A stretch of DNA of 64,000 nucleotides from Clarkia xantiana subsp. parviflora (Eukaryota > Streptophyta > Magnoliopsida > Myrtales > Onagraceae). Of this stretch, positions 34,991 to 46,407 are shown piece by piece. Both the position numbers and the translations under genes were made by a program. The DNA lies in the NCBI GenBank assembly GCA_036873135.1, contig JAPTYO010000011.1:16688747-16752746 (forward strand). Direction: 5' to 3'. Positions within the stretch are counted from its first letter, which is position 1; each line of letters starts with the position of its first letter. The notes beneath the pieces are model-generated. The model was not told where the DNA came from and ran no database searches. It was given only the letters and a program-made list of their open reading frames with translations.

Positions 34991-35897
34991 GGAACGTTGA
35001 TTCCCTTTTCTCTAATCAACCTGTTATAAACAACATTTATATAGTGTCACGTTGTATCCTAGGTCAACTGATAATTCTCATTTTGTCTAGTTTCCTCTTA
35101 GGAACACTTCTCGAAGGCATCCGTACAAGTATTCACAACCTTCAACTAATATCCGGTTGGTGGCCACCTTAGTGAATACAAGAGTCGGTGAAATATAGGT
35201 GAACTTGACCATCCCCATCGCTCATATCCTTAGTCAAACCCAACCGGTTTCCAAAGACGTGGTCACTGGGCCTTTTTGTTCAGCACTAAGTCCGTACGCC
35301 GAGAAGCGAACATTGAGCGTGACCTTAGATATGAGTTCAGAGTCCGTGAGGATACTTGGGTGCCTCTTCATAAGGCTCCCGGGATCAATCACACGCTCGA
35401 GGTGAAGAAGTTTGCTCCCGCCATAATCACGAGGATTCTTTCCTAGCACAACCGAGCTGTGACCCTGTGGTCGAACGTGGCACGCGTAGTATGAAGCACG
35501 TGTCGATAGCATACTTGAACCTTTTGGGTCAACAGGAATGGGATATTTCAATCATTCTATCGCAGATTCTCATCTGGCCCAGAATGTGGTTTAATGACGA
35601 ACGAAGTTCATCACGACAATATGCAAAACGAAGATCACGTCGAGTTACTTCGAAACTAGATAATCGCCTTGATTAATCAGGTTTATCCCCTTGATTCTTA
35701 GCCAGTCTTGCTTGGTAGAGGCCTCCCTCCACCGGAAGACGACCGTACCTGTGTGATGAGGTAAGACCCACACGACATTGTTTGGCAGAGGATTGCGTCC
35801 TCCTACGACTTAGTTTATATACCGAAAATTTGATGTAATCAAAACATTATGACGTCGATAGATCATAAACTCAATTGAAATTCTTTCATTTATAAAA
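34991..35897 (-). other. copia B region between pol and 3' LTR
   Basis: Contains an open minus-strand frame of 105 residues (35234-35551) with no family I recognise. Likely the untranslated 3' part of the element. Confidence 0.45.
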
Positions 35898-36899
35898 GGG
35901 TTAAGAACACAATAGGGGCCTGAATGTTTGCCCATGTTGCCAAAAGGGGTCTGAATTGAAAAAACGTATTATTAAGGGCCTGAATTTTGAGTTTTGTGTT
36001 TTTTCAAGTCTCCGTCCAAATTTTTTGTTAAATCTAACAGAACCACGTGAAAAGACAAAAATACCCTTTTGTAATTATTATACAATTTATCAATTTAGTT
36101 AATAAAATGTGAAATGTCTAAAATACCCCTACACACTAATTATGCCCTTAAGGCCACCACGCTCCGGCCACCGCCCGACGACCACCACCCGGCTCCGGCG
36201 ACCATCACCGACCACCACCGGCCTCCGGCGACCACCACCGACCTCCGGCGACGACCGAAAAGCTCCGGTCGGAGCTTTGGAGCTCCGGTCGGAGCTTTGG
36301 AGCTCCGGTCGGAGCCACAAAGCTCCAATCGGAGCTCTGTGGCTCCGATCAAAGCTCTGTGGCTCCCGGGCTCCGATCGGGAGCCACAGAGCTCCGATCT
36401 GGAGCCCTGTGGCTCCGATCGGGAGCCATAGTGCTCCGATCTGGAGCCCTGTGGCCCCGATCGGAGCCACAGAGCTCCGATCGGAGCTTTGTGGCTCCGA
36501 CCGGAGCTCCAAAGCTCCGTTCGGAGCTTTTCGGTCGTCGTCGGAGGTCGGTGGTGGTCGTCAGAGGCCGGTGGTGGTCGCCGGAGGCCGGTGGTGGTCG
36601 CCGGAGTCGTGGTGGTGGTGGTCGCCGGAGCTGTGGTGGCTTAAAGGGTATTTTCGTCATTTTAGGTCAAACATATGAAAGACACACTTTGGTCAAAGGG
36701 CATTTTCGGGTTTTCAAATTATTTTTGGTCACATGCCAAAGCATGTGACCACTTTCCGTCACTTTTAACAGAAAAAATAGACGGAGACCTCACTTATACA
36801 CAAAACTCAAAATTCAGGCCCTAAATAATACGTTTTTTCAATTCAGATCCCAATTGGCAACATGGGCAAACATTCAGGCCCCTATTGTGTTCTTAACCC
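35898..36899. mobile_element. Foldback MULE (non-autonomous)
   Basis: Perfect 9-bp duplication TTTATAAAA at 35889-35897 and 36900-36908, the Mutator-class size. Long TIRs begin GGGTTAAGAACACAATAGGG and stay similar for over 100 bp. Further inverted GC-rich blocks (about 36145-36260 versus 36520-36645) make almost the whole 1002 bp self-complementary. No transposase. It sits between the pol stop and 3' LTR of copia B. Confidence 0.93.
36262..36525. repeat. AGCTCCGATCGGAGC-type repeat core of the MULE
   Basis: About 13 tandem units near 20 bp, each itself a short palindrome (AGCTCC-G(A/G)TC-GGAGC with CTTTG or CTGTG spacers). The long ORFs on both strands here (189 and 127 residues) come from this repetition. 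Confidence 0.9.
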
Positions 36900-36953
36900 T
36901 TTATAAAATGTATCTTTCTAATATCAAAATGTTATCACATATACATTCCACTT

Positions 36954-37134
36954 TTAAACCCTATGCAATCCAAGTAGTTCTACGTGCTTTTCGAATATGT
37001 CCCTGCGTAGTGGTTTAGTTAATGGGTCCGCAATCATATTATCAGTGGACAAATATTCCATAGTGATTATATTGTCTTCTACCATAGATTTAGCATAAAA
37101 ATATTTAACATCAATGTGTTTTGTCCTACTATGG
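36954..37134 (-). pseudogene. copia B RNase H C-terminal tail, separated by the Tat insertion
   Basis: Reads HIDVKYF...DNIITMEYLSTDNMIADPL-type sequence ending LLGLHRV and a TAA at 36954-36956. Its upstream half is at 46408-46700; the Tat element interrupts between the NPNYH and TKHID blocks. Confidence 0.88.
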
Positions 37135-37804
37135 TGTTAAGTCTGCTTCCACTTGGGTAGCTTCGGGCTTCTTTTTCACGAACGAGCTCGGGATGTGTGT
37201 ATAAGGATGGGAACGCCGCGATCCTTGAAACACAATCCTCGAACTAATCTTCAAGTCCTCGACCTCGAACTCTCGAACTTCGGATCCTGCACGAGGGGCA
37301 GTAACCAGCGTGGGAGAGGGGGGAATGCTGGTTGGGCCCTCTCCGACGCTCAAGTCAGAATTTCTAGAGAGAGAAAGCCTTTTTAGAGAGAAGTCAGAGC
37401 ATCCAAAGTCCAAAAGTGAGGGAGTTGTCTAAAATGAGAGATCTAGGCCCCTATTTATAGGGAACCTAAGGATCATGCCCAGTTTTGAACGGTTTGATGT
37501 CGGTATGGAGGAAAACGTATACCGTCATCAAGGTGGACTATGCGTGCACCGACTTCTCGCAATTGGCAAAATAATCGGGATGAGCGCGGAGAACGTCAGT
37601 AATTCGAACCTCCGGATTGTTTAGCAATCCGGACCGGGTCCGGATTGCCTTGTGGCAATCCAGAAGTCCCCCGGTCCGGGTACTGCGCGTATTCCGGACC
37701 GTTTTTGGACTTGGGTGTCCGCGGAAGAGTTCTTTTACGGGTTTTGGAGTATTTTGCGAGGCCCGAAATGTAAACACGAACCCGAATTGGACATATATAT
37801 AACA
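37135..37804 (-). repeat. 3' LTR of Tat element 2
   Basis: 670 bp, nearly identical to 45737-46407 with about a dozen differences. TATA box complement TATTTATA at 37452-37459. U3 contains CGGATTGC/GCAATCCGG inverted blocks like Tat element 1. Confidence 0.93.
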
Positions 37805-37821
37805 CTTGCCCCCGAGTCAAG
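37805..37821 (-). other. Polypurine tract of Tat element 2
   Basis: Minus strand CTTGACTCGGGGGCAAG abuts the 3' LTR. Confidence 0.75.
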
Positions 37822-39203
37822 TAGTGGTTTAAAACCCGTGCTTGACTCTTTTTAAGATAAGATATTCGTCCAATTTAGGTTCGGTACTGACCTCAGGGGT
37901 GGCCTGTTTGTCAATTCGAGCGTAGGGATCATAAACTTAACCAACTTCAATTTTCCGCCGTACGTACGTAATCTGTTTATAGGGTTAGTGTAGCAGACAA
38001 TATATGTATAACAACATGCAATTATATTCGCAATATTATGTAATGAATGAAATACTTGTAATAATAAAGAATCATACAACGTGATAATATCATGGTATAT
38101 GATGTAGGCATATAACATGTTGTCAACATGTAGATGGCGACATAGTAAACGGATGACGTAATCATGCAATAAGCAAAACACTTAGAATAATATGAAATTG
38201 GAGAGCATGTATGTAATCATGAAGCATGGTGTAAACGTGAGACATGATGTAAACATGAAATTCATACTTAGATTATAAAAATAATCATGTAACGATCATA
38301 AATAATAAACGTGTATGATAAATTCTATGTACGTAATATGTAATAGTAATTACGTGTAGTGTGTCATGAAGCATTGTGCGATATGTATGCAATATGAACA
38401 TAGGAGAGATGCAAAGATGCTTGTAAAGGTTGCTAAGGACTTATATGAAAATATATGAAAGTTTAGTCCTTAGCACATGGTGTAGGAACTATTAATGAAA
38501 ATTAGGAGAGAGAATACTCATTATCTTACATCCTTCATAGATAAATCTACAAGAAGCTCTCTATTCTCGATGAAGATGAAACTTTTGAGATCATAGATTT
38601 GGAGTAGACACACCATAGTTGATATCAATTGGATTCCGGTGTGGCACGTGTCAATTCGGACTTGCTTCGTGTTGGTGAGTTCAATTTCATACATGGTTGG
38701 ACCTTTCGTAACTTCGTTTGGCCTTGATTTAGTCTTGAAATCACCATGTACCTAGCTTACCTTAACATGCATACAAGGTGTTTGATAAAATGCATTAAAA
38801 TTCTTAGCCTCAAATCGGTCAAAAATTTTCTAAGTGCTGAAAATTTTAGAAAAGTGTAAATGAATCGTTATACTTCCCTTATGCATAGTGTTCATTGCCG
38901 ACATGTTGTTCCATGCCTTAGTCGTTGCTTTAGTATGCTCGATGTTGATGATCGGTAGTTGTACGTACATGGCCGTCAATGGTTGTATGTTGGTAATGAT
39001 AGCTTAGGCAATGTACGTTGAGTATCATGTATAGAATGTCGGTCATTGTCTACAAACATGCTAAAACACTTAGAAAATATTTTAACAATTTCTAATGCTT
39101 GTTACCATAGATGTCGTCGTATGAGCTTTGTCGATAAGCGTCGTAGGAATGCTTAGGAGGCATTGTTTAGAAGTTGATAATAGCTACTTGATGCATGCAA
39201 TCC
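37822..39203 (-). other. 3' non-coding region of Tat element 2
   Basis: AT-rich, many CATG/ATGTA motifs, no coding potential. Confidence 0.5.
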
Positions 39204-39950
39204 ATCCTTGTCGACATGTACGTACGTGCATGGAAACACTTAGAAAATATTCTTCACTTGTCGACATGCATCCTTGTCGACATGTATGTACGTACATGGA
39301 AACACTTAGAAAATATTCTCCCCTTGTTGACATCCATCCTTGTTGACATGTATGTACGTACATGGAAACACTTAGAAAATATTCTTCACATGTCGACATG
39401 CATCCTTGTCGACATGTATGTACGTACATGGAAATAATTAGAAAATAATCTTCACTTGTCGACATGAATCCTTGTCGACATGTATGTACGTACATGGAAA
39501 TACTTAGAAAATATTCTTCACTTGTCGACATGCATCCTTGTCGACATGTATGTACGTACATGGAAATACTTAGAAAATATTCTTCACTTGTCGACATGCA
39601 TCCTTGTCGACATGTAGGTACGTACATGGAAATACTTAGGAAATATTCCTTGCTTGTCGACATCCATCCTTGTCGACATGTAGGTACGTACATGGAAATA
39701 CTTAGGAAATATTCCTTGCTTGTCGACATGTAGGTACGTACATGTAAACACTTAGGAAATATTCATTGCTTGTCGACATCCATCCTTGTCGACATGTAGG
39801 TACGTACATGGAAACACTTAGAAAATATTCCTTACTTGTCGACATCCATCCTTGTCGACATGTAGGTACGTACATGGAAACACTTAAGAAATATTCCTTG
39901 CTTGTCGACATCCATCCTTGTCGACATGTATGTACGTACATGTATGTGCG
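39204..39950. repeat. About 12-copy, 66-bp tandem array
   Basis: The unit contains CTTGTCGACATGCATCC, TTGTCGACATGTATGTACGT, ACATGGAAA and ACTTAGAAAATATTC. Copy starts are spaced close to 66 bp, with a shorter copy near 39720. Because 66 is divisible by three, open frames run through the array on both strands (181 residues on the minus strand with a 22-residue period). Confidence 0.93.
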
Positions 39951-40349
39951 CACTTGCCACCACACTTAGAATCTTTTCTCTATCCCTGGTTATGTACGTT
40001 GTATCCATATGCTTTGATGTAAACACAAGTTGTATGCCAACTCCTTGTTGTATGCTAACACTTGGTAATATGCTGACACATAGTAACATGCTGACAGCTT
40101 GTAATATGTTGACTGTCATCCTGAGCAAAACACTTAGAAAATATTTCACCCTTGTAATCATGTATGCTGCGAGTATGAGCTCGATGTCGACATGTAAGGT
40201 TGATGTGTTGAAGAAGTTGCCCCCCTTGCATGATGCTTGTTACTTGATTAGTTGATGTTGGTACACATATACGTTCTTCTGAAGATTTGGTATGTTGATG
40301 ATCTTTATGACTTGTATCATGTTGTAATGTAGGTCGGACTGATGGAAAA
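39951..40349. other. Spacer with diverged short repeats
   Basis: Short related units (ATGCTGACA/TTGTAATATG) at 40030-40115, no gene. Confidence 0.4.
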
Positions 40350-40741
40350 AGCTCGTCTTTGCAGATAGCCGATGTATACCGTAATCCGCTTGTTAGAAGG
40401 AATGTCCGTACAATAGCCCCCGCTACTCTGGAGTCTCCGGACATGGTTGCGGTAAAGGACTTGTGAGTAAGGAATCTCCTTGTATCTTCTTTGAACTTGT
40501 TAATCTTCCAAGTTGTTGCTTTCATGTTGCTGAATGCGTGGTTGTAGTTTCTGGCTTTAGCACAATTCTCAAAAGATCCGACGCATGGGCGCGTTCCTCG
40601 AGCGATTCTAAGTTCTTTATGCCGAGTACGACCGTGCTAACTCCTTCTTGTGATAAAGGGAATAGAGTTGAGGGTCGTGCGGTGGTGCCTTCTGCCCCCC
40701 GGTCGAGGGACCGGCCCAAGGAGGAGCGTTCCTTCCATTGA
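40350..40741 (+). pseudogene. Remnant of the antisense extra gene in Tat element 2
   Basis: Two exon-like pieces in the orientation opposite to gag. One reads VYRNPLVRRNVRTIAP, ending before a GTGAGTAAG donor at about 40470, comparable to the first exon found in Tat element 1. The second is a Ser/Arg-rich stretch (40545-40737, PSTTVLTPSCDKGNRVEGRA) comparable to its basic middle exon. No coiled-coil exon was found. Similarity is weak at the residue level, so position and layout carry most of the weight. Confidence 0.45.
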
Positions 40742-42564
40742 GGTAAGCGTTGTTTGCTTCTTCACACTTGAAAGTTGATCTTGAAGACGGCTGATTTTGA
40801 TGCACGCATTGCTGATTGTCGCGCTTATGTTGAAGAGCTATGTCATATTGAAGTTGAAGCGACCATTCTTGCCGTGTCTTTTGTGCGGATGACGACATTG
40901 CATTTGATGTTGATATTATGAACTCTTTGCCATAGATCCTTGGAGATGTTGCTATCTCTTGGTTGGTGTCAGGTTGTCTGTTTCCATCATGTTGAACCCT
41001 TTGTGAATGGGTTGACGTTGTTTTGAGGTTTTTGATAAATCTTTGTTTATGCCTTTGCTTGCATGGTATTTCATCCCTTGGACCTGTTTTCAATAATAAT
41101 AAACATGTGATAACTTGTTAGTAATATTTCATACCTTGAGCTATCTTTATTGTCCGCATGTATTGGACTTGCATGATAGGATTGAACTCTTTGTTGTGAT
41201 GGATAGAGCATATGATGTTGCAACTTGCGCATTGCAGGGTGTTATGTACACTTGGTACTTGTAGCATTGCAGGTAGTAATGTACTTGGCACTTGGCCTTT
41301 GACATGTAGCAGTGTCGTCTTGACGTAGCAAGACTTAAGTTTATACCGTCTCTTAGTTCCACTCTAAGGCAACGTTGTTGCAAGCTATTTTTTGCTTATT
41401 TTGCTGTTTTTGCGTTAAATGCTAAAGAGCAAGATAACGTTATACAAGACTCAACTTGTAAGTTTGATGAGTTTTGTACAAGGTTTGCTTTATAAAGCGT
41501 ATAACATGAAGCTATCATTTTTCAGGCCTAAGTCTTCATGGTGTATGAACCCTTAAGAGAGTATGCATATTTTTAGTGTGTGGGGTTGTCGTCTAACAAG
41601 AGGACTTCCGCCACGATGGGGTGATCAGTCCCACCTAAGTGCCGCATCTTGGTTTGTATGCAGGGAATGGCTATGAACATGAGGATTTGCTTCTAAGAGC
41701 ATTTCGCAGCATTCCATTTTTTAGAAGTAAACATGGGGTTTGCCTTTACAAAGAGGATACCACAGCATGCTACTTTTGATAGTAAATCTTGGTGTTTATC
41801 CAAGATATTGCTTGTTGTTGACGCCTTTGAAATAGTCTTCACTTTGAGTAGAGAATTTTATAAGTCCCTTTTTGTAGATAACCCGCAAGTTGTCATTGCC
41901 ACATATAAGTGGACTGTGCACATAGCGCGATGGCTTTGTGTTGCCGACATCTTCTTGATATAGCCGTTGTTATGGATGGAGAAATAAACTCCCTGTTGGT
42001 GTAGATAATAGATATGTTGGCGTTGTATGCCATAAATCCCTCCTTGAACATAATGCTTAGCTTGTATTGTTGAAGTAGATATTATGTGCATAGGTTACTA
42101 CTTGGCATAATTCCAATGTAGTAATCATAGTGTAGCATGTACCTACGAACAGAGTTGCGCTTTGTCAGATAGTTGCAATGTTTACAAGTTTGCAAAAATA
42201 TGGAGTTATGAAATTTTCTTTTTAGTAATGCATATAATAGATAAAGTAAAGGAGTCTGATACGAGGACTCCTTGTTTGTGCAGGAAACTTCCCTAAGTGC
42301 GGACGCGATAGTTGCGGACCGTGACAGGTGCGCATATGTCGGGAGCGGAGCTTTTCCAAGTATCACCCGCTATATGTGATTGTGAATATGTATGTATGAA
42401 AAGCAACTATGCATTATTGTATGCGTCCTCTAGTTGATTCGAGTTGATGCCTCCTTAGCATGATGTACATGCCTATATATGATCATTGCTTGGTGTTTCC
42501 TTCTTAGAATAATGGTATTGCGTGCTCTTGCAATTATTCATTTCGGTGGAATGCCGAGCACTTG
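40742..42564 (-). other. Central non-coding region of Tat element 2
   Basis: Blocks are related, in reverse complement, to 5950-7430 of Tat element 1 (for example TTTATACCGTCTCTTAGTTC at 41340). No domain-bearing ORF. Confidence 0.55.
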
Positions 42565-43030
42565 TCAGCTTGGTGCCCCCCAAGTCGCTTGGCAGTCGTA
42601 CCGCTGTTTCCTGATTGTTTCTATTACTTCATCTTCTGACCGTGATGCGCCTATTCGGACCATCCTTTCTGGCTCATCTATCTTGATTTCTTGTAATGCT
42701 TCAACGAAAGCAGGACGTGCATGATCTACCCTTGGGTTTTCATCAATGACGGGAATTCCGCTATTGTTTGTCTTGACATTATGTTGGAGTGCAACCATGT
42801 AGCAGTCTTTTGATAGCTGCTGATCTTCCTTTATTTCACCAATTCCTGTCTTTGTTGGAAACTTGATCTTTTGGTGTGATGTTGACGCTTATCATACCCC
42901 ACTTGTTCATGGTTGTATAACCTAGGATTCCATTATATGCGTCAAGCTTTTCTGCAATCATGAACGGAACGCCGATTTGGAGTTGTTGCTCTCCTTCTCC
43001 TATTGCGCATTGCGCGGTGTTGAATTAATG
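42565..43030 (-). pseudogene. Protease C-terminus and pol linker of Tat element 2
   Basis: Frames broken, but the blocks LDAYNGILGYTTMNKWG-like (about 42900-42960), LQHNV and DEPERMVRIGASRSEDEVIE match the same part of Tat element 1 pol (about 2470-2810). Coding stops at 42600, where RT should begin, so the deletion junction is there. Confidence 0.8.
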
Positions 43031-43793
43031 TGCTGGCTTTGCGATGTATGCTTCATGTGTTCACTTTCAAGGGGGCTGGGTTTATTTGATGTGTTTCTTC
43101 ATACACTTGTGGCTCTTTCGGAGGTTATATCTGTATGACGATTGTGCATATGGTTGAGAGATGTTATACTGGTGGAATCCTCATCTTCTCCTTTGTTTTG
43201 TCCGAAGATTAGGTTTCGCTGTCGGCGTACGTTTTGAGTGGTACGATCCTTCTTGTGTTCTTGAAAAGGGTAAACTTGCTGGATGTTGGAAATAATTTTC
43301 TAACTCTTTTCTCGTGATGGGTTTGGCACAAGCGTGCGTATAACATAGGAGCGTATCCTGACTTCCTATCTTCCACAATGTTGATGACGTTGTCACTTGG
43401 GTAATGCCCCGTCTTATTTATTATTGCAACGCGATTTTTAGTCTTGTGCGTATAGAATGCTTGAGGCTCCGTTGCATGGGGGATGTTGTATGACCTAAGC
43501 CGTTTGTTGTTCATAGTGCGATAGCTTGTGTTGTTGACGCAATTAATATGTGCGTAGTTGTTACTTGAAGTTATTCCAAGGTAGTAATCATGATATAGTA
43601 ATGTACCTACGAAAGTAGATTTAACCTTCATTAGATATTTGGGGTTCGTACAACGAATTACAGGAAGGCGTCAACTGATCGCTCCTTTTGAAAAGTACTA
43701 AGGCTAATAAACATAAGTTGTACTTAATCTAAGAAGACTTAAAGTTGTTATGCAAAAATGGCGATAAAGGGATTGATGATGTGTTTGACGTCT

Positions 43794-44702
43794 TCATAGG
43801 TGATATGTCGGCAAGTTGATTCTGCCATGTGCCACATAGTTCCTCAGTGCATCTAGCGTGTTGAGCTCTTCAATCTCCACCTTTGTGGATGAACAAATGT
43901 TGGTGTTATGCCCCCCAGTTTTATGGTGCTTGCATCGTTCTTCAACGTTCTTGCCAAGGAAGGTAGTCATTGTCTCCAGTGGTCGGTGAAGTTTGTTTTC
44001 CGGGAGTTTGAAATTTGTTTCCTCCACCTTCGTGCTCCAAGGATTGTATAAGTCGTCATAATTGGTTCCATGAGTGACGTTGTTTTTCCGGCGCTTGGCG
44101 ATAGGTGGATTATCATTCGCCTTTTCTTTTCTTTTGCCTTTTCCTGAAGACTTCACCTGAGACTTCTTTTGATGCTTATTGCCTTGGTCGATATACTTCT
44201 TTATTTCTCCTTTTAAGATTAAGCTGTTTACATGAAACCTTAATCCAACACAGCTTTCCGTCTCGTGGCCATACACTTTGTGATTTTCACACCATTTGCT
44301 TTCATCTTTTCCCAATGGGCCCTTGCGGAAATTGGAGGGCTTTTTCCACAGCTTGGTCTTCTTTATCTCTTTCAAGATGACGGACAACGGTGTGTTCAAT
44401 GGAACACATATGGCGAGATTGGTGTTTTTGAGCCTTTGGACGTCTGACTGGATTGACCTCTTTTGTTGCGGTTGTCTCTTTTCCCAGGAAGCGTCTATCT
44501 TTTCCTCAATTATTGCCTTCAAGGTTCTTGTTGTAAGTCCCATGATTGGGACATCATCGTCATTAACAGGTTTTTTCCGTTCCTCCTTGTGACATATGTT
44601 AGCATCGTCCTGGCTTGTCCTCGTGGAAAAACCTTCCTTGTGTATTTTTGAGCGGGAGGTTGGAGGTTGTTTCCATGCCTCTTCTTGGTGTTGTGCTATC
44701 AC
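43794..44702 (-). CDS. Gag C-terminal part of Tat element 2
   Basis: 302-residue open frame. It has RTLKAIIEEKIDASW near the start, a basic capsid-tail region, and a zinc-binding motif WCENHKVYGHETESC (Cys-x2-His-x4-His-x4-Cys, about residues 138-152) followed by LRFHVNSLILKGEIKKYIDQ, the usual end of Tat/Athila-type Gag. A long lysine-rich linker and CKHHKTGGHNTNIC, a second possible metal-binding site, come next. It ends with a TAA before protease. This is the gag that Tat element 1 lacks. The frame is open, but the N-terminal capsid domain is missing or scrambled. Confidence 0.75.
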   Translation of the reverse strand: MIAQHQEEAWKQPPTSRSKIHKEGFSTRTSQDDANICHKEERKKPVNDDDVPIMGLTTRTLKAIIEEKIDASWEKRQPQQKRSIQSDVQRLKNTNLAICVPLNTPLSVILKEIKKTKLWKKPSNFRKGPLGKDESKWCENHKVYGHETESCVGLRFHVNSLILKGEIKKYIDQGNKHQKKSQVKSSGKGKRKEKANDNPPIAKRRKNNVTHGTNYDDLYNPWSTKVEETNFKLPENKLHRPLETMTTFLGKNVEERCKHHKTGGHNTNICSSTKVEIEELNTLDALRNYVAHGRINLPTYHL

Positions 44703-45754
44703 ATACGGATTGTATGAGCGTGTAGCTCCTTGCCTTGGTTGTTGGTACTGGAAGGTACCTTCCGTGCATTGCCCCCTATTCTTTGGTGCAGTGTGTCTTG
44801 ATGACTTGTGACTTGGGACTTTGTTCTTGTCTCCTCGACTTGTCCGTTGATTGGAGGCAGAGGTGGTGGCGGCGGGGCATATCCTTGGTTCCTTAACATC
44901 TTTCAGAATGCAAGCAGCTCTTCGAGCGCGGTCATCATGGTGGGAGTGACAGGTGATGGCGGGTTGACACCTTTGTATTGGAGGACTCCTTGGTCGTACT
45001 GTGCGAAGGATGCACTTCTTGTTGGCATGAAAAAGGCATTGGATGTGGCAACAGGCATGTGGGAGGATCCAAGTCGACTTCTTGTCAGCTTCTGCGTGGT
45101 TATGACTAAGGCGTCATGGTGCGTAATGTGCTCTTTGTCCTTTGATGAAAAACCAATGACATCTTCAAAGGCGGCATCCTTTATGTCGACATAATCCATG
45201 TTGGTATCATGGGACTTGTGTATTGTCTTTGCAACGTACACTTCTTGCTCGTACGACTTCTCGCTTTCAACATCAAAGTCTCCATGGATCATATGTACGT
45301 TTGCCATCTTTTCCGGATGGGATGCAATGTATGCTGTATTCTGGACTTTAAGGCCATGCTGTGCGGAAGGCACGCTGCTTGTTGGCATGGAGGATGCAGC
45401 GAACATGTCTTTATGCACGTGCAAATGATCCTGCTGACTTGTTGCCTGCTTCTGTTTGTTGGCTGGCATCCCGTATGGGAACTCTTCATTGATCCCCGTC
45501 CTTCACTCGAACTTGTGAGCTGATGCATTATTCTGAACTTCGGGACCGTGCTGTGCGGAAGGCACGTTTGCGGTTGGCACGGATGTGGTGGTGGATCCTA
45601 TATCTGGAACGTGAGAACGTCCTGGTTGGTTCCTTGTCGGCTTCGGCTTGCCTGCACCCACCTTCTTTGGTCGTCTTCCAGTCATAGCTCGCGGTGCGGA
45701 TCGGCTTTTTGTTTGAATCACACTGACGGCGCCAAATGTTAAGTCTGCTTCCAC
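44699..45754 (-). pseudogene. N-terminal polyprotein segment of Tat element 2, with misplaced protease start
   Basis: Three broken frames: 45754-45503 (starts across the primer site), 45469-44903 and 44899-44699. They contain two copies of SVPSAQHG-type sequence and, near 45154-45080, IGFSSKDKEHITHHDALVIT. That matches the start of protease in Tat element 1 (IGFSSEDKTHITFPHNDALV), yet here it lies upstream of gag. A proline-rich piece (YAPPPPPLPPI) precedes the gag frame. Interpreted as a rearranged polyprotein, probably from template switching. Confidence 0.65.
45723..45734 (-). other. Primer-binding site of Tat element 2
   Basis: Minus strand TGGCGCCGTCAG, tRNA-Asp type as in Tat element 1, two bases from the LTR. 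Confidence 0.7.
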
Positions 45755-46407
45755 TTGGGGTAGCTTCGGGCTTCTTTTTCACGAACGGGCTCGGGATGTG
45801 TGTATAAGGATGGGAACGCCGCGATCCTTGAAACACAATCCTCGAACTAATCTTCAAGTCCCCGACCTCGAACTCTCGAACTTCGGATCCTGCCCGAGGG
45901 GCAGTAACCAGCGTGGGAGAGGGGGGGAATGCTAGTTGGGCCCTCTCCGACGCTCAAGTCAGAATTTCTAGAGAGAGAAAGCCTTTTTAGAGAGAAGTCA
46001 GAGCATCCAAAGTCCTAAAGTGAGGGAGTTGTCTAAAATGAGAGATATGGGCCCCTATTTATAGGGAACCTAAGGATCATGCCCAGTTTTGAACGGTTTG
46101 ATGTCTGTATGGAGGAAAACATATACCGTCATCAAGGTGGACTATGCGTGCACCGACTTCTCGCAATTGGCAAAATAATCGGGATGAGCGCGGAGAACGT
46201 CAGTAATTCGAACCTCCGGATTGTTTAGCAATCCGGACCGGGTCCGGATTGCCTTGTGGCAATCCAGAAGTCCCCCGGTCCGGGTACTGCGCGTATTCCG
46301 GACCGTTTTGGACTTGGGTGTCCGCGGAAGAGTTCTTTTACGGGTTTTGGAGTATTTTGCGAGGCCCGAAATGTAAACACGAACCCGAATTGGACAGATA
46401 TCTAACA
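45737..46407 (-). repeat. 5' LTR of Tat element 2
   Basis: TGTTAGATATCTGTCC to CAGACTTAACA on the minus strand. TATA box complement TATTTATA at 46056-46063. Confidence 0.93.

Larger units (their letters stand above)
37135..46407 (-). mobile_element. Ty3/gypsy Tat-lineage LTR retrotransposon 2 (no RT or integrase)
   Basis: LTRs 37135-37804 (3') and 45737-46407 (5'), TSD TATGG at 37130-37134 and 46408-46412. Primer site, gag, protease remnants and a short pol linker are present; RT, RNase H and integrase are deleted. The 3' half is related to that of Tat element 1 and also carries remains of the opposite-strand gene. Confidence 0.93.

Noticed and set aside
35234..35551. 105-residue minus-strand ORF after copia B pol
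   Set aside because: Open but unrecognised; its place in the 3' non-coding part of the element makes chance likely.
36109..36678. 189-residue plus-strand and 127-residue minus-strand ORFs
   Set aside because: Both arise from the palindromic GC-rich array of the MULE; composition is low-complexity and mirrored on the two strands.
39204..39950. Direct repeats that could suggest a CRISPR array
   Set aside because: Units are contiguous 66-bp tandem copies without unique spacers, inside a plant retrotransposon.
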